Assembly (NCBI GenBank): GCA_002305725.1
Contig: DBQM01000056.1
Span: 102,698-131,261, forward strand
Source of the DNA: Ruminococcus sp. UBA1394
GTDB lineage: Bacteria; Bacillota; Clostridia; Oscillospirales; Ruminococcaceae
Direction of reading: 5' to 3'
DNA: 28,564 nucleotides
The position numbers and the translations under genes are program-made. How positions within the stretch are numbered: position 1 is the first letter of the stretch; each line of letters begins with the position of its first letter. Below the pieces are notes generated by a model. It ran no database searches and was not told the origin of the DNA. It was given only the letters and a program-made list of their open reading frames with translations. This document shows positions 1-6,578 of the stretch, piece by piece.

Positions 1-66
1 ATTTTTTTTTTTTTTTGTAGTACAATGGAAAAAAATATCAAAAAATGGAGATGTGAGGTAAAAATA

Positions 67-792
67 ATGGAGAATGAAAAAATAATTGTAAAAGCAGACA
101 TAAGGCGAACACCGAAAAATGTTTTAATAGTTATATGGTATACACTGGTCGCAATTGCTTTTTGTATCGGAACATTTGGCATGAGCACATATTGGACGGA
201 AGCCAGTGGTGACAAGCAGTATTTCTTTTTCTTTATGCAAATTTATGTTAAGTACTCTGAAAATGATGAACCTTTTTACGTTGGTTCTCTGTTTTTGGGA
301 ATATTGATGCTAATTGGCGTAATTGTCCTGCCAAGAATAATGCGCAAAATTGCAGACGGTATGGCAAGCCAATGCTCCCTTTCACTTACAGACAAAGGCG
401 TAACAGGATGTAAAAAAGGTCTTTTCTCTACCAAAGAAGTTAAACTTCCTATTGATAAAATAGATGCAATAATGGCATCTAATGGATTTATGGACGATTT
501 AAGAGGCGGAGATACACTTCTGATACGTTCGATGGCTGGCGGCATAAAATTTCCATGGGTTCAGAACGCTAACGAATTTGTTGACGCAACACTTGCAAAA
601 ATCGAGGAATTCAAGCATAGTGCTAAAAAAGAAAATCAGAACCTTATTTCGGCTGTAGCAAAAAGTGTCGGTGCTAATTCCGGAACTTCTTCTGCTCAGA
701 AGATAAAAGAGCTGAAAGAATTGCTTGACAGTGGTCTTATCACTCAGGAAGAATTTGAGGCAAAGCGCAGGGAACTGCTTGATAAAATGTGA
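67..792 (+). CDS. Membrane protein with bacterial PH-like domain and C-terminal SHOCT domain
   Basis: Unnamed protein of about 241 aa. The frame is open from an ATG at 25, but I chose the ATG at 67 because GAGG (55-58) lies 8 bases before it; the ATG at 25 has no Shine-Dalgarno. Seen: a first hydrophobic segment after the short N-terminus (from VLIVIWYTLVAIAF), a second near FYVGSLFLGILMLIGVIVLP, then a soluble part with the look of a bacterial PH-like domain (SLTDKGVTG, KLPIDKIDAI, a late KFPWVQNANEF). The last 30 residues (IKELKELLDSGLITQEEFEA, then KR and a short helix) match the SHOCT pattern, a short helical tail often joined to membrane or oligomerising proteins. Function unknown; a membrane-anchored oligomer or sensor is a guess. 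It is monocistronic as far as the window shows, bounded downstream by a hairpin and a repeat. Confidence 0.8.
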   Translation: MENEKIIVKADIRRTPKNVLIVIWYTLVAIAFCIGTFGMSTYWTEASGDKQYFFFFMQIYVKYSENDEPFYVGSLFLGILMLIGVIVLPRIMRKIADGMASQCSLSLTDKGVTGCKKGLFSTKEVKLPIDKIDAIMASNGFMDDLRGGDTLLIRSMAGGIKFPWVQNANEFVDATLAKIEEFKHSAKKENQNLISAVAKSVGANSGTSSAQKIKELKELLDSGLITQEEFEAKRRELLDKM

Positions 793-801
793 TACATAAA
801 G

Positions 802-824
802 CCCGTCTGGTCTGTCCGGACGGG
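802..824 (+). terminator. Hairpin after the SHOCT gene, possible weak terminator
   Basis: CCCGTCTGG (802-810) pairs with CCGGACGGG (816-824) through nine base pairs, one of them a T-G wobble, around a TCTGT loop. It starts 9 bases after the stop codon. No run of T follows, so intrinsic termination would be weak; it could instead be a 3' end stabiliser. Confidence 0.45.
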
Positions 825-856
825 TCAGACTGCATAAAAGATAATTTTAAAGAAAT

Positions 857-924
857 CGGGCGAGCAATGCTCGCCCCTACGACAGCGTAAATAATTGGTT
901 GTAGGGGCGACCATTGGTCGCCCG
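857..924. repeat. Composite palindromic intergenic repeat
   Basis: Two arms, 857-880 and 901-924, form a 24-base inverted repeat with two mismatches. Each arm is itself nearly palindromic: GGGCGAGCA-A-TGCTCGCCC at 858-876 and GGGCGACCA-T-TGGTCGCCC at 905-923. The arms are joined by CCCCTAC...GTAGGGG and an AT-rich spacer. It can fold as one long hairpin or a two-headed cruciform. It looks like the short, dispersed GGGCGACC-type intergenic palindromes I know from gut Clostridia, but copy number cannot be judged from a single occurrence here. No gene lies inside. Confidence 0.7.
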
Positions 925-980
925 TTATTGTTATGGATTATTGATAAATTGAAACTTTTTGAATTTTTTCAAAAAACCCC

Positions 981-1009
981 TTGACAAGGTAAAAAAAAGC
1001 GTGTATAAT
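981..1009 (+). promoter_or_regulatory. Sigma-A promoter of the infC-rpmI-rplT operon
   Basis: A perfect -35 TTGACA (981-986) and a perfect -10 TATAAT (1004-1009) are separated by exactly 17 bases. The expected transcript start is near 1016, giving a leader of about 180 bases before the infC start codon. Such a strong promoter suits a ribosomal protein operon. Confidence 0.92.
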
Positions 1010-1016
1010 ATATTGG

Positions 1017-1184
1017 TAAAAACAAAGCAGAATATCAGTTCTCACCATACGGTTTATTTTTACTTAGTATGGTCAATATGAAATGTTTGTGAATTTTCGC
1101 TGACTATTTTTATTGAGTGCTGATTGTATATCTGCGCTCATTTTTATTTTGGCGATAAATCAATTTACGCCCTGATTAATGCTT
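1017..1184 (+). promoter_or_regulatory. infC operon 5' leader with terminator-like attenuator
   Basis: The untranslated leader is long and structured. ACCATAC (1044-1050) pairs with GTATGGT (1067-1073). TGAGTGC (1114-1120) pairs with GCGCTCA (1134-1140), extended inside by three more pairs after a T-T mismatch, and is followed at once by TTTTTATTTT (1141-1150), the form of an intrinsic terminator placed before the gene. In Bacillus, L20 represses infC-rpmI-rplT by attenuation in the leader; a similar control here is inferred from position and structure only, as I could not align it to the known L20 leader families. Confidence 0.6.
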
Positions 1185-1197
1185 GGAGGTGCTGACT

Positions 1198-1719
1198 ATT
1201 AGCAAACAGGAACTGCAGATCAACGAAGAGATCAGAGATAAGGAAGTACTGCTGATCGACGTTGACGGAACAAAACTCGGCGTTGTTTCTGCCAGAGATG
1301 CTCAGAAAATGGCTTATGAAAAGGATCTTGACCTGGTTAAGATTGCTCCGAATGCAAAGCCGCCGGTTTGCAGAATTCTCGATTACGGTAAATTCTGTTT
1401 TGAACAGGCTAAAAAGGAAAAGGAAGCAAGAAAAAATCAGAAGGTCGTTGAAATCAAGGAAATCAGAATGTTTTCTGCAATTGATACGCATGACTTTAAT
1501 ACAAAGGTCAATCAGGCACTTAAATTCCTGAAAAACGGAGATAAGATAAAGGTTTCCGTAAGATTCCGTAAGCGTGCGATTGCGCATCCGCAGCTTGGTG
1601 AAGAACTGCTTGAAAAATTCAAGGAAGCGTGTGCAGAAGCCGGTGTTGTTGACAAGCCTGCTAAGATGGAAGGCCGCAGTATTGTTATGTTCATGTCACC
1701 GAAAGCATCGACTAAATAA
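1198..1719 (+). CDS. infC: Translation initiation factor IF-3, AUU start
   Basis: IF3 binds the 30S subunit, keeps it free of 50S and checks the start codon and initiator tRNA. About 173 aa, normal length. Seen: the N-domain opening ISKQELQINEEIRDKEVLLI, the linker NAKPPVCRILDYGKF, the basic stretch FEQAKKEKEARKNQK and the C-domain IKVSVRFRKRAIAHPQLGEE. Start choice: GGAGG at 1185-1189 sits 8 bases before the in-frame ATT at 1198, and the protein beginning there matches the family end. A TTG at 1183 overlaps the Shine-Dalgarno and is unlikely, and CTG at 1192 is too close. AUU, a start that IF3 itself discriminates against, is the classic infC start codon and implies autoregulation. It is first in the operon with rpmI and rplT. 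Confidence 0.95.
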   Translation: MSKQELQINEEIRDKEVLLIDVDGTKLGVVSARDAQKMAYEKDLDLVKIAPNAKPPVCRILDYGKFCFEQAKKEKEARKNQKVVEIKEIRMFSAIDTHDFNTKVNQALKFLKNGDKIKVSVRFRKRAIAHPQLGEELLEKFKEACAEAGVVDKPAKMEGRSIVMFMSPKASTK

Positions 1720-1733
1720 AGGAGGAACCGGTT

Positions 1734-1937
1734 ATGGCAAAGGTTAAGGTTAAAACACATTCAGGCGCTAAAAAGCGTTTCAAGCTGACTAAAAACGGCA
1801 AGGTTAAATATCAGCACACAAACAAAAGACATAGACTTACTCAGAAGGACACTAAGAGAAAGAGAATCGCTCGCTGTGCAGGCGTTGCAAGCGAAGCTAA
1901 TGCTCCTGTAATCAAGAAGTTAGTTCCTTATAAGTAA
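1734..1937 (+). CDS. rpmI: 50S ribosomal protein L35 (bL35)
   Basis: 67 aa, very basic, normal length for bL35, a small late-assembly protein of the large subunit. Seen: the family N-terminus MAKVKVKTHSGAKKRFKLT, the central HTNKRHRLTQKDTKRKR and a C-terminal KKLVPYK. GGAGG just after the infC stop serves the ATG at 1734. The spacing of 14 bases from infC and 30 to rplT supports one operon. Confidence 0.97.
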   Translation: MAKVKVKTHSGAKKRFKLTKNGKVKYQHTNKRHRLTQKDTKRKRIARCAGVASEANAPVIKKLVPYK

Positions 1938-1967
1938 TATCGAGAATTAAAACGGAGGTATAAGACT

Positions 1968-2321
1968 ATGGCACGTGTTAAGGGTGCGATGATGACTCGC
2001 AAGAGAAGAAATAAAACTCTCAAGCTTGCTAAGGGCTACTGGGGCGCTAAGAGCAAGCATTTCAAGATGGCTAAACAGGCCGTAATGAAATCAGGCAACT
2101 ATGCATACGCTGGACGCAAGAAGAGAAAAAGAGACTTCAGACAGCTCTGGATCACAAGAATCAGTGCTGCCTGCAAGCTTAACGGCATGAACTACTCACA
2201 GTTCATGAACGGCGTTAAGAAGTCCGGAATTACTCTGAACCGCAAGATGCTTTCAGAAATCGCAATCAATGATCCGGCAGGCTTTACAGCTATTGTAGAA
2301 AAGGCTAAGGCTGCCCTTTAA
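1968..2321 (+). CDS. rplT: 50S ribosomal protein L20 (bL20)
   Basis: 117 aa, normal length. bL20 binds 23S rRNA early in 50S assembly and in Bacillus also represses its own operon. Seen: MARVKGAMMTRKRRNKTLKL, then YWGAKSKHFKMAKQAVMKS, the RKRDFRQLWITRISAACK core and the C-terminal NRKMLSEIAINDPAGF. CGGAGG at about 1952-1957 gives a good ribosome binding site. Last gene of the operon, followed by a strong terminator. The leader before infC is the likely target if autoregulation is kept. Confidence 0.97.
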   Translation: MARVKGAMMTRKRRNKTLKLAKGYWGAKSKHFKMAKQAVMKSGNYAYAGRKKRKRDFRQLWITRISAACKLNGMNYSQFMNGVKKSGITLNRKMLSEIAINDPAGFTAIVEKAKAAL

Positions 2322-2328
2322 TCAGATA

Positions 2329-2362
2329 AAAACACGCTCTTTTCTTTAATAGGGCGTGTTTT
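2329..2362 (+). terminator. Intrinsic terminator of the infC-rpmI-rplT operon
   Basis: AAAACACGCTC (2329-2339) pairs with GGGCGTGTTTT (2352-2362) over 11 pairs including one wobble. The loop is about 12 bases and the T-rich tail runs on as CGTTT. It begins 8 bases after the rplT stop. Confidence 0.88.
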
Positions 2363-2389
2363 CGTTTAAAAAAAGACGTTACTCCGGAG

Positions 2390-3208
2390 GTGAGTATACT
2401 GGAAACCAGCTATATTTTCGGTGAAGTTATTAAGTCAAAGGATAACCCTAAGATAAAGCTTTTCAAAAAGCTTATGACTTCCAAAAAAGAAAGATACAGA
2501 TATAAGCTTTTTGTACTGGAGGGCAGCAGGCTTGTCTTTGACGCTGTCAAGTCAGACGCTGGTATAAGACAGATTTATTTTACACAGTCGGCTGCGGAAA
2601 AGCACGGCAATGAAATAGAAAAGCTGCCGGAAGATATAAAAGTGAGTATTATTTCTGATGAAATCGGAAATTATATTTCTGCGACTGAACATACACAGGG
2701 AGTATTTGCACAGTGCTCCTTTTCTGAAAACACATCTGTTTCGGGAAAGATAAAAGCCGGCGGAAAGTATGCTGTACTCTACAAATTACAGGACCCTGGA
2801 AACGCAGGAATGATTATAAGGACTGCTGACGCTTTAGGTCTGGACGGTGTTATTTTCTGCGAAAGCTGTGATGTGTACAATCCAAAGGTTGTAAGGGCGA
2901 CTATGGGTTCGATGTTCAGAGTCCCGGTTTACAGGGACATTAACGAGGACGAGCTTTTTTCCGCACTGTCAGACGCCGGTGTTGAAAGCTTTGCGGCTGT
3001 TGTGGACAGTAACGCACAGGACGTTAAGAAGACTGATTTCAGCAGAGGCGGTGCTGTTTTTATCGGCAACGAGGGAAACGGTCTTGACGGTGATATAACT
3101 GCAAAATGCGGTGAACGCATTACTATAAAAATGAGCGGCAATACTGAATCGCTCAACGCTGCAATGGCGGCGGGTATCATAATGTGGGAGCTGATGAGGT
3201 GTGAATGA
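2390..3208 (+). CDS. TrmH/SpoU-family RNA 2'-O-ribose methyltransferase
   Basis: Probably methylates a ribose in rRNA or tRNA using S-adenosylmethionine; the target base cannot be told. About 272 aa. Seen: an N-terminal substrate-binding part (SKDNPKIKLFKKLM, FVLEGSRLVFDAV) and a C-terminal SPOUT knot domain with the three SpoU motifs: NAGMIIRTADALGL, FIGNEGNGL and SLNAAMAAGIIMWEL. The start is uncertain. The best Shine-Dalgarno, GGAGG at 2386-2390, overlaps the GTG used here. The in-frame CTG at 2399 has the right spacing (8 bases) but is a rare start, and there is no ATG before the conserved N-terminus. It overlaps dprA by 8 bases, so the two are probably coupled. No promoter was recognised after the terminator upstream. 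Confidence 0.88.
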   Translation: MSILETSYIFGEVIKSKDNPKIKLFKKLMTSKKERYRYKLFVLEGSRLVFDAVKSDAGIRQIYFTQSAAEKHGNEIEKLPEDIKVSIISDEIGNYISATEHTQGVFAQCSFSENTSVSGKIKAGGKYAVLYKLQDPGNAGMIIRTADALGLDGVIFCESCDVYNPKVVRATMGSMFRVPVYRDINEDELFSALSDAGVESFAAVVDSNAQDVKKTDFSRGGAVFIGNEGNGLDGDITAKCGERITIKMSGNTESLNAAMAAGIIMWELMRCE

Positions 3209-4442
3209 CAACAGACGCTACTGGCTTTGGTTTGCCATGGCACTCCGTCCGGGGAATGAGAGAATATGGCAGATGATAAGTCCTTTCGGAAACGTAAGGG
3301 ACGCTTATGACGCTGTCTGCGACGGGGAGCATCCGTCACTCAGCGCCGCTGAAAAACGGGCGATTAAAACAACGCATATAGAACAGTGCGACAGTATTAT
3401 TGAATACTGTGAAAACAAAGGATTTTATATTCTGACATTTGAGGACGAAAATTATCCTTATCTTCTGAGGAATATTTACAATCCGCCTGCCGTACTGTTT
3501 TGTATGGGTGACCTCGAAAGCTTCAACAGATATCCGGCGGTTTCCTGCGTGGGAACGAGAAATCCGTCTGTTTACAGTACAGAGGTTACGGAAAAGATAT
3601 GTACCGAGCTTGCAAGGAGAGAATTTATAATAGTAAGCGGCTTTGCGCTGGGACTTGATTCTGCGGCGCATAAGGGTGCGCTGAAAGCCGGCGGAAGAAC
3701 TGTGGCTGTCCTTGCCTGCGGACTGGACGTTGACTATCCGAGAGAAAATGCCGATGCAAAAAATCTTATTGCCCAGAAAGGTCTTGTAATAACTGAATAT
3801 TTTCCGGGGACACGTCCGGACAGATATTGTTTTCACACGAGAAACCGCATAATTTCCGGTCTTACCTTTGGTACTCTGGTAACTGAGGCGGACGAAAGAA
3901 GCGGTTCTCTCATAACTGCCGAACACGCTGCAGAACAGGGAAGAACAGTTTTTTGCATTCCTCCTGCGGATATATTTGACAAAAGGTATGCAGGAGTGGT
4001 AAAATATCTGCGGGACGGTGCTGTGCCGGTGTTCAGTCATCTGGACATTCTCTATGATTATTACACCTCAGGCTATTTCAGAATGATTGAGGGAGAATTT
4101 AAAATTCCGGAAATCGTTTCGGAGGATAATGATATCCCGAAAAAGGACAGCCGGACTGTTAAAAGAAAAACCGGAAAGTCCGGAAAAGTCAGAACCGTTC
4201 CGGAAACAGAGAATCCGGATAAACCGGAGGAAGAAAGTCAGTGGGAGGCGCTGCTTGAGGAAATGGATGACGAGCAGCTTGCCATTGTGAATGTCTTTGA
4301 AGATAAGGATTTGATGCTTGACGAAATAATCGAGCGTTCTGGAGTTAGTCCGCTGAGCATTCTTGCTGTTCTGACTGAACTTGAAATAATGGGCGCAGTC
4401 GAGCTTAAAGAGGGAAAGAAATACGGAATTACAAAAAAATAA
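3201..4442 (+). CDS. dprA: DNA-processing protein DprA/Smf
   Basis: DprA binds incoming single-stranded DNA and loads RecA during natural transformation; it is also widespread in bacteria not known to be competent. 413 aa, at the long end. Seen: an N-terminal helical part (1-65), then the Rossmann-like domain with GTR at 118-120, SGFALGLDSAAHKGAL from 146, VAVLACGLDVDYP and RNRIISGL. A charged Lys/Glu/Pro-rich linker runs at about 295-345, and a winged-helix-like tail (DEIIERSGVSPLSILAVLTE) ends the protein. The family's usual GSR is GTR here. Starts with GTG at 3201, overlapping the preceding methyltransferase by 8 bases. The dprA-topA-trmFO order matches Bacillus. Confidence 0.95.
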   Translation: MNDNRRYWLWFAMALRPGNERIWQMISPFGNVRDAYDAVCDGEHPSLSAAEKRAIKTTHIEQCDSIIEYCENKGFYILTFEDENYPYLLRNIYNPPAVLFCMGDLESFNRYPAVSCVGTRNPSVYSTEVTEKICTELARREFIIVSGFALGLDSAAHKGALKAGGRTVAVLACGLDVDYPRENADAKNLIAQKGLVITEYFPGTRPDRYCFHTRNRIISGLTFGTLVTEADERSGSLITAEHAAEQGRTVFCIPPADIFDKRYAGVVKYLRDGAVPVFSHLDILYDYYTSGYFRMIEGEFKIPEIVSEDNDIPKKDSRTVKRKTGKSGKVRTVPETENPDKPEEESQWEALLEEMDDEQLAIVNVFEDKDLMLDEIIERSGVSPLSILAVLTELEIMGAVELKEGKKYGITKK

Positions 4443-4445
4443 ACG

Positions 4446-4491
4446 AAAGGAGAGTTTTCCGTTATTGGTGCGGAAAATGTGAACATATATG
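4446..4491 (+). promoter_or_regulatory. topA ribosome binding site separated from its start by a hairpin
   Basis: AAAGGAGAG at 4446-4454 is the only strong Shine-Dalgarno before topA, but it ends 34 bases before the ATG at 4489. Between them TTTTCCG (4455-4461) pairs perfectly with CGGAAAA (4471-4477) around a 9-base loop. If folded, the effective spacing falls to about 11 bases. In-frame TGA at 4480-4482 rules out any earlier topA start. Confidence 0.6.
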
Positions 4492-6567
4492 TCAGATCTT
4501 GTTATTGTGGAGTCTCCTGCCAAGGCTAAAACTATAAAGAAATATCTTGGCGGAGATTATGAGGTTATTGCCTCAATGGGACACGTCAGAGATTTGCCTA
4601 AATCAAAAATGGGCATTGATTTTGAAAATCATTTTGAACCTCAGTATATAAACATGAAGGGTAAAGAGGACGTTATAAAGGAACTGAAAAAATACGCTAA
4701 AAAAAGCGATAAAATATATCTCGCAACTGACCCGGACCGTGAGGGAGAGGCTATATCATGGCATATAGCGCAGATGCTGGGACTGGATTTAAATGACAAC
4801 AACCGTGTTACATTCAACGAAATCACAAAATCGGGTATCAAGGCTGGTATGGATAACCTCCATAAAATCGACCTTGACCTTGTAAATGCACAGCAGGCAA
4901 GAAGAATCCTTGACAGAATCGTGGGTTATAAGCTCAGTCCATTTCTGTGGAAAAAGGTCAAGAGGGGACTTTCTGCCGGAAGAGTACAGTCTGTTGCTGT
5001 GAGAATGATAGTTGACAGGGAAAACGAGATAAAGAATTTTGAGCCAAAGGAATACTGGAGCATTGACGCCAAGTTTTCAGCGCCTTCCAGCAGAAAGGTA
5101 TTTTCTGCAAAGCTTGCCAATATCGACGGAAGCAAGGCAGAGCTTGAAAACAAGGAGCAGACTGACGATATACTCAAAAGGCTTGAAAATGCGCAGTATG
5201 TGGTGACAGAAGTCAAAAAGAGAGTTACAAAGAAGCAGCCGTCACCTCCGTTTATTACCTCTACACTTCAGCAGGAGGCATCAAAGCGTTTAGGTTTTCA
5301 GGCAAAGCGTACCATGAAAGCGGCACAGGAGCTTTATGAGGGTGTTGAGATAGAGGGTATGGGCGCTGTCGGTCTTATAACCTACATGAGAACAGACAGT
5401 CTGAGAATTTCCGATGAGGCAAGAGATGCAGCGGCAGTCTGCATTGAAAATATATTCGGCAAGGAATATCTTCCGCCGTCACCGAGAGTTTTCAAGTCCA
5501 AGAAAAACGCACAGGACGCTCACGAGGCAATCCGTCCGTCAATTCCCGACCTTACTCCTGAAAGAGTAAAGGCAAGCCTTACAACAGACCAGTTCAAGAT
5601 ATACAAGCTTGTATGGGAACGCTTTATTGCAAGCCAGATGGCTAACGCTCTGCTTGATACAGTTTCTGTAACAATCGAGGCAGAGGGCTGTACGTTCAAG
5701 GCGTCGGGATATTCCGTGAAGTTTGACGGTTTCACAAAGCTTTATGAGGAGAAAAAGGATGAGGACGAGGAAAACAACAAAATGCTGCCTCCGATCGAAA
5801 AAGATGACATTTTAAAGCTTAAGGACATTGCCGGCAATCAGCACTTCACACAGCCTCCGGCAAGATACACAGAAGCTTCTCTCATCAAGACAATGGAGGA
5901 AAACGGTATCGGCAGACCGAGTACCTATGCTCCGACTATCACAACTATAATTTCCCGTCTTTATGTTGAAAGAGAGGGAAAACAGCTTAAACCGACAGCT
6001 CTGGGAGAGGTCACAACAGACCTTATGAAAGAACATTTCAAGCACATTGTTGACGCAAAGTTCACAGCCAAAATGGAAAATGACCTTGACGCTGTTGAAC
6101 GCGGGGAAACAGACTGGGTAGACACCCTTGACGCATTTTATCAGGACTTTGAAAAGACTCTTGACAAGGCTGAAAAGGCCATGGACGGCAAGAGAGTGAA
6201 AGTACCGGACGAGGAAACTGATGTGGTCTGTGAACAGTGCGGAAGAAAAATGGTAATAAAAATCGGCAGATTCGGAAAGTTTCTTGCGTGTCCCGGATTC
6301 CCGGAATGCAAGAATACCAAGAAAATTGTTCAGGAAACAAAGGGAAACTGCCCTCTTTGCGGACAGAAGATAATACTCAAAAAGTCCAAAAAGGGCAGGA
6401 GCTTTTACGGCTGTGACAACTACCCAAACTGCAATTTCATGACATGGAATGTGCCGGTTGAGGATAAGTGTCCGAAATGCGGAAACACCCTTTTCAAAAA
6501 GGGCGGCAAGTCCGGAAAGCTTGTATGTGAAAAGCCGGACTGCGGATATGAAAAGGATCTGACTTAA
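4489..6567 (+). CDS. topA: DNA topoisomerase I (type IA)
   Basis: Relaxes negative supercoils by cutting one strand through a phosphotyrosine link. 692 aa, typical for Firmicutes. Seen: the N-terminal Toprim domain (VIVESPAKAKTIKKYLG at 5-21, acidic DPDREGEAISWH at 81-92), the body with DRIVGYKLSPFLWKKV, the catalytic GLITYMRTDS with Tyr299, and PPARYTEASLIKTMEENGIG. The C-terminus carries three zinc-ribbon modules, with CEQC/CPGFPEC, CPLCG/CDNYPNC and CPKCG/CEKPDC pairs, which bind single-stranded DNA. ATG at 4489 is the only workable start, since a stop lies 7 bases upstream in frame. trmFO follows after 11 bases. The gap to dprA holds the hairpin described separately. Confidence 0.97.
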   Translation: MSDLVIVESPAKAKTIKKYLGGDYEVIASMGHVRDLPKSKMGIDFENHFEPQYINMKGKEDVIKELKKYAKKSDKIYLATDPDREGEAISWHIAQMLGLDLNDNNRVTFNEITKSGIKAGMDNLHKIDLDLVNAQQARRILDRIVGYKLSPFLWKKVKRGLSAGRVQSVAVRMIVDRENEIKNFEPKEYWSIDAKFSAPSSRKVFSAKLANIDGSKAELENKEQTDDILKRLENAQYVVTEVKKRVTKKQPSPPFITSTLQQEASKRLGFQAKRTMKAAQELYEGVEIEGMGAVGLITYMRTDSLRISDEARDAAAVCIENIFGKEYLPPSPRVFKSKKNAQDAHEAIRPSIPDLTPERVKASLTTDQFKIYKLVWERFIASQMANALLDTVSVTIEAEGCTFKASGYSVKFDGFTKLYEEKKDEDEENNKMLPPIEKDDILKLKDIAGNQHFTQPPARYTEASLIKTMEENGIGRPSTYAPTITTIISRLYVEREGKQLKPTALGEVTTDLMKEHFKHIVDAKFTAKMENDLDAVERGETDWVDTLDAFYQDFEKTLDKAEKAMDGKRVKVPDEETDVVCEQCGRKMVIKIGRFGKFLACPGFPECKNTKKIVQETKGNCPLCGQKIILKKSKKGRSFYGCDNYPNCNFMTWNVPVEDKCPKCGNTLFKKGGKSGKLVCEKPDCGYEKDLT

Positions 6568-6578
6568 AGGAGAATTGA

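Noticed and set aside
21..26. TACAAT as -10 of a promoter for the first gene
   Set aside because: The -35 would lie at or beyond the window edge in a T-run and cannot be judged.
1183..1197. TTG at 1183 or CTG at 1192 as infC start
   Set aside because: TTG overlaps the Shine-Dalgarno and CTG is 2 bases from it; ATT at 1198 has proper spacing and gives the family N-terminus.
4465..4482. Tiny frame before topA as a leader peptide gene
   Set aside because: Only five codons and within a hairpin stem; not enough evidence to annotate, though kept in mind in the topA finding.
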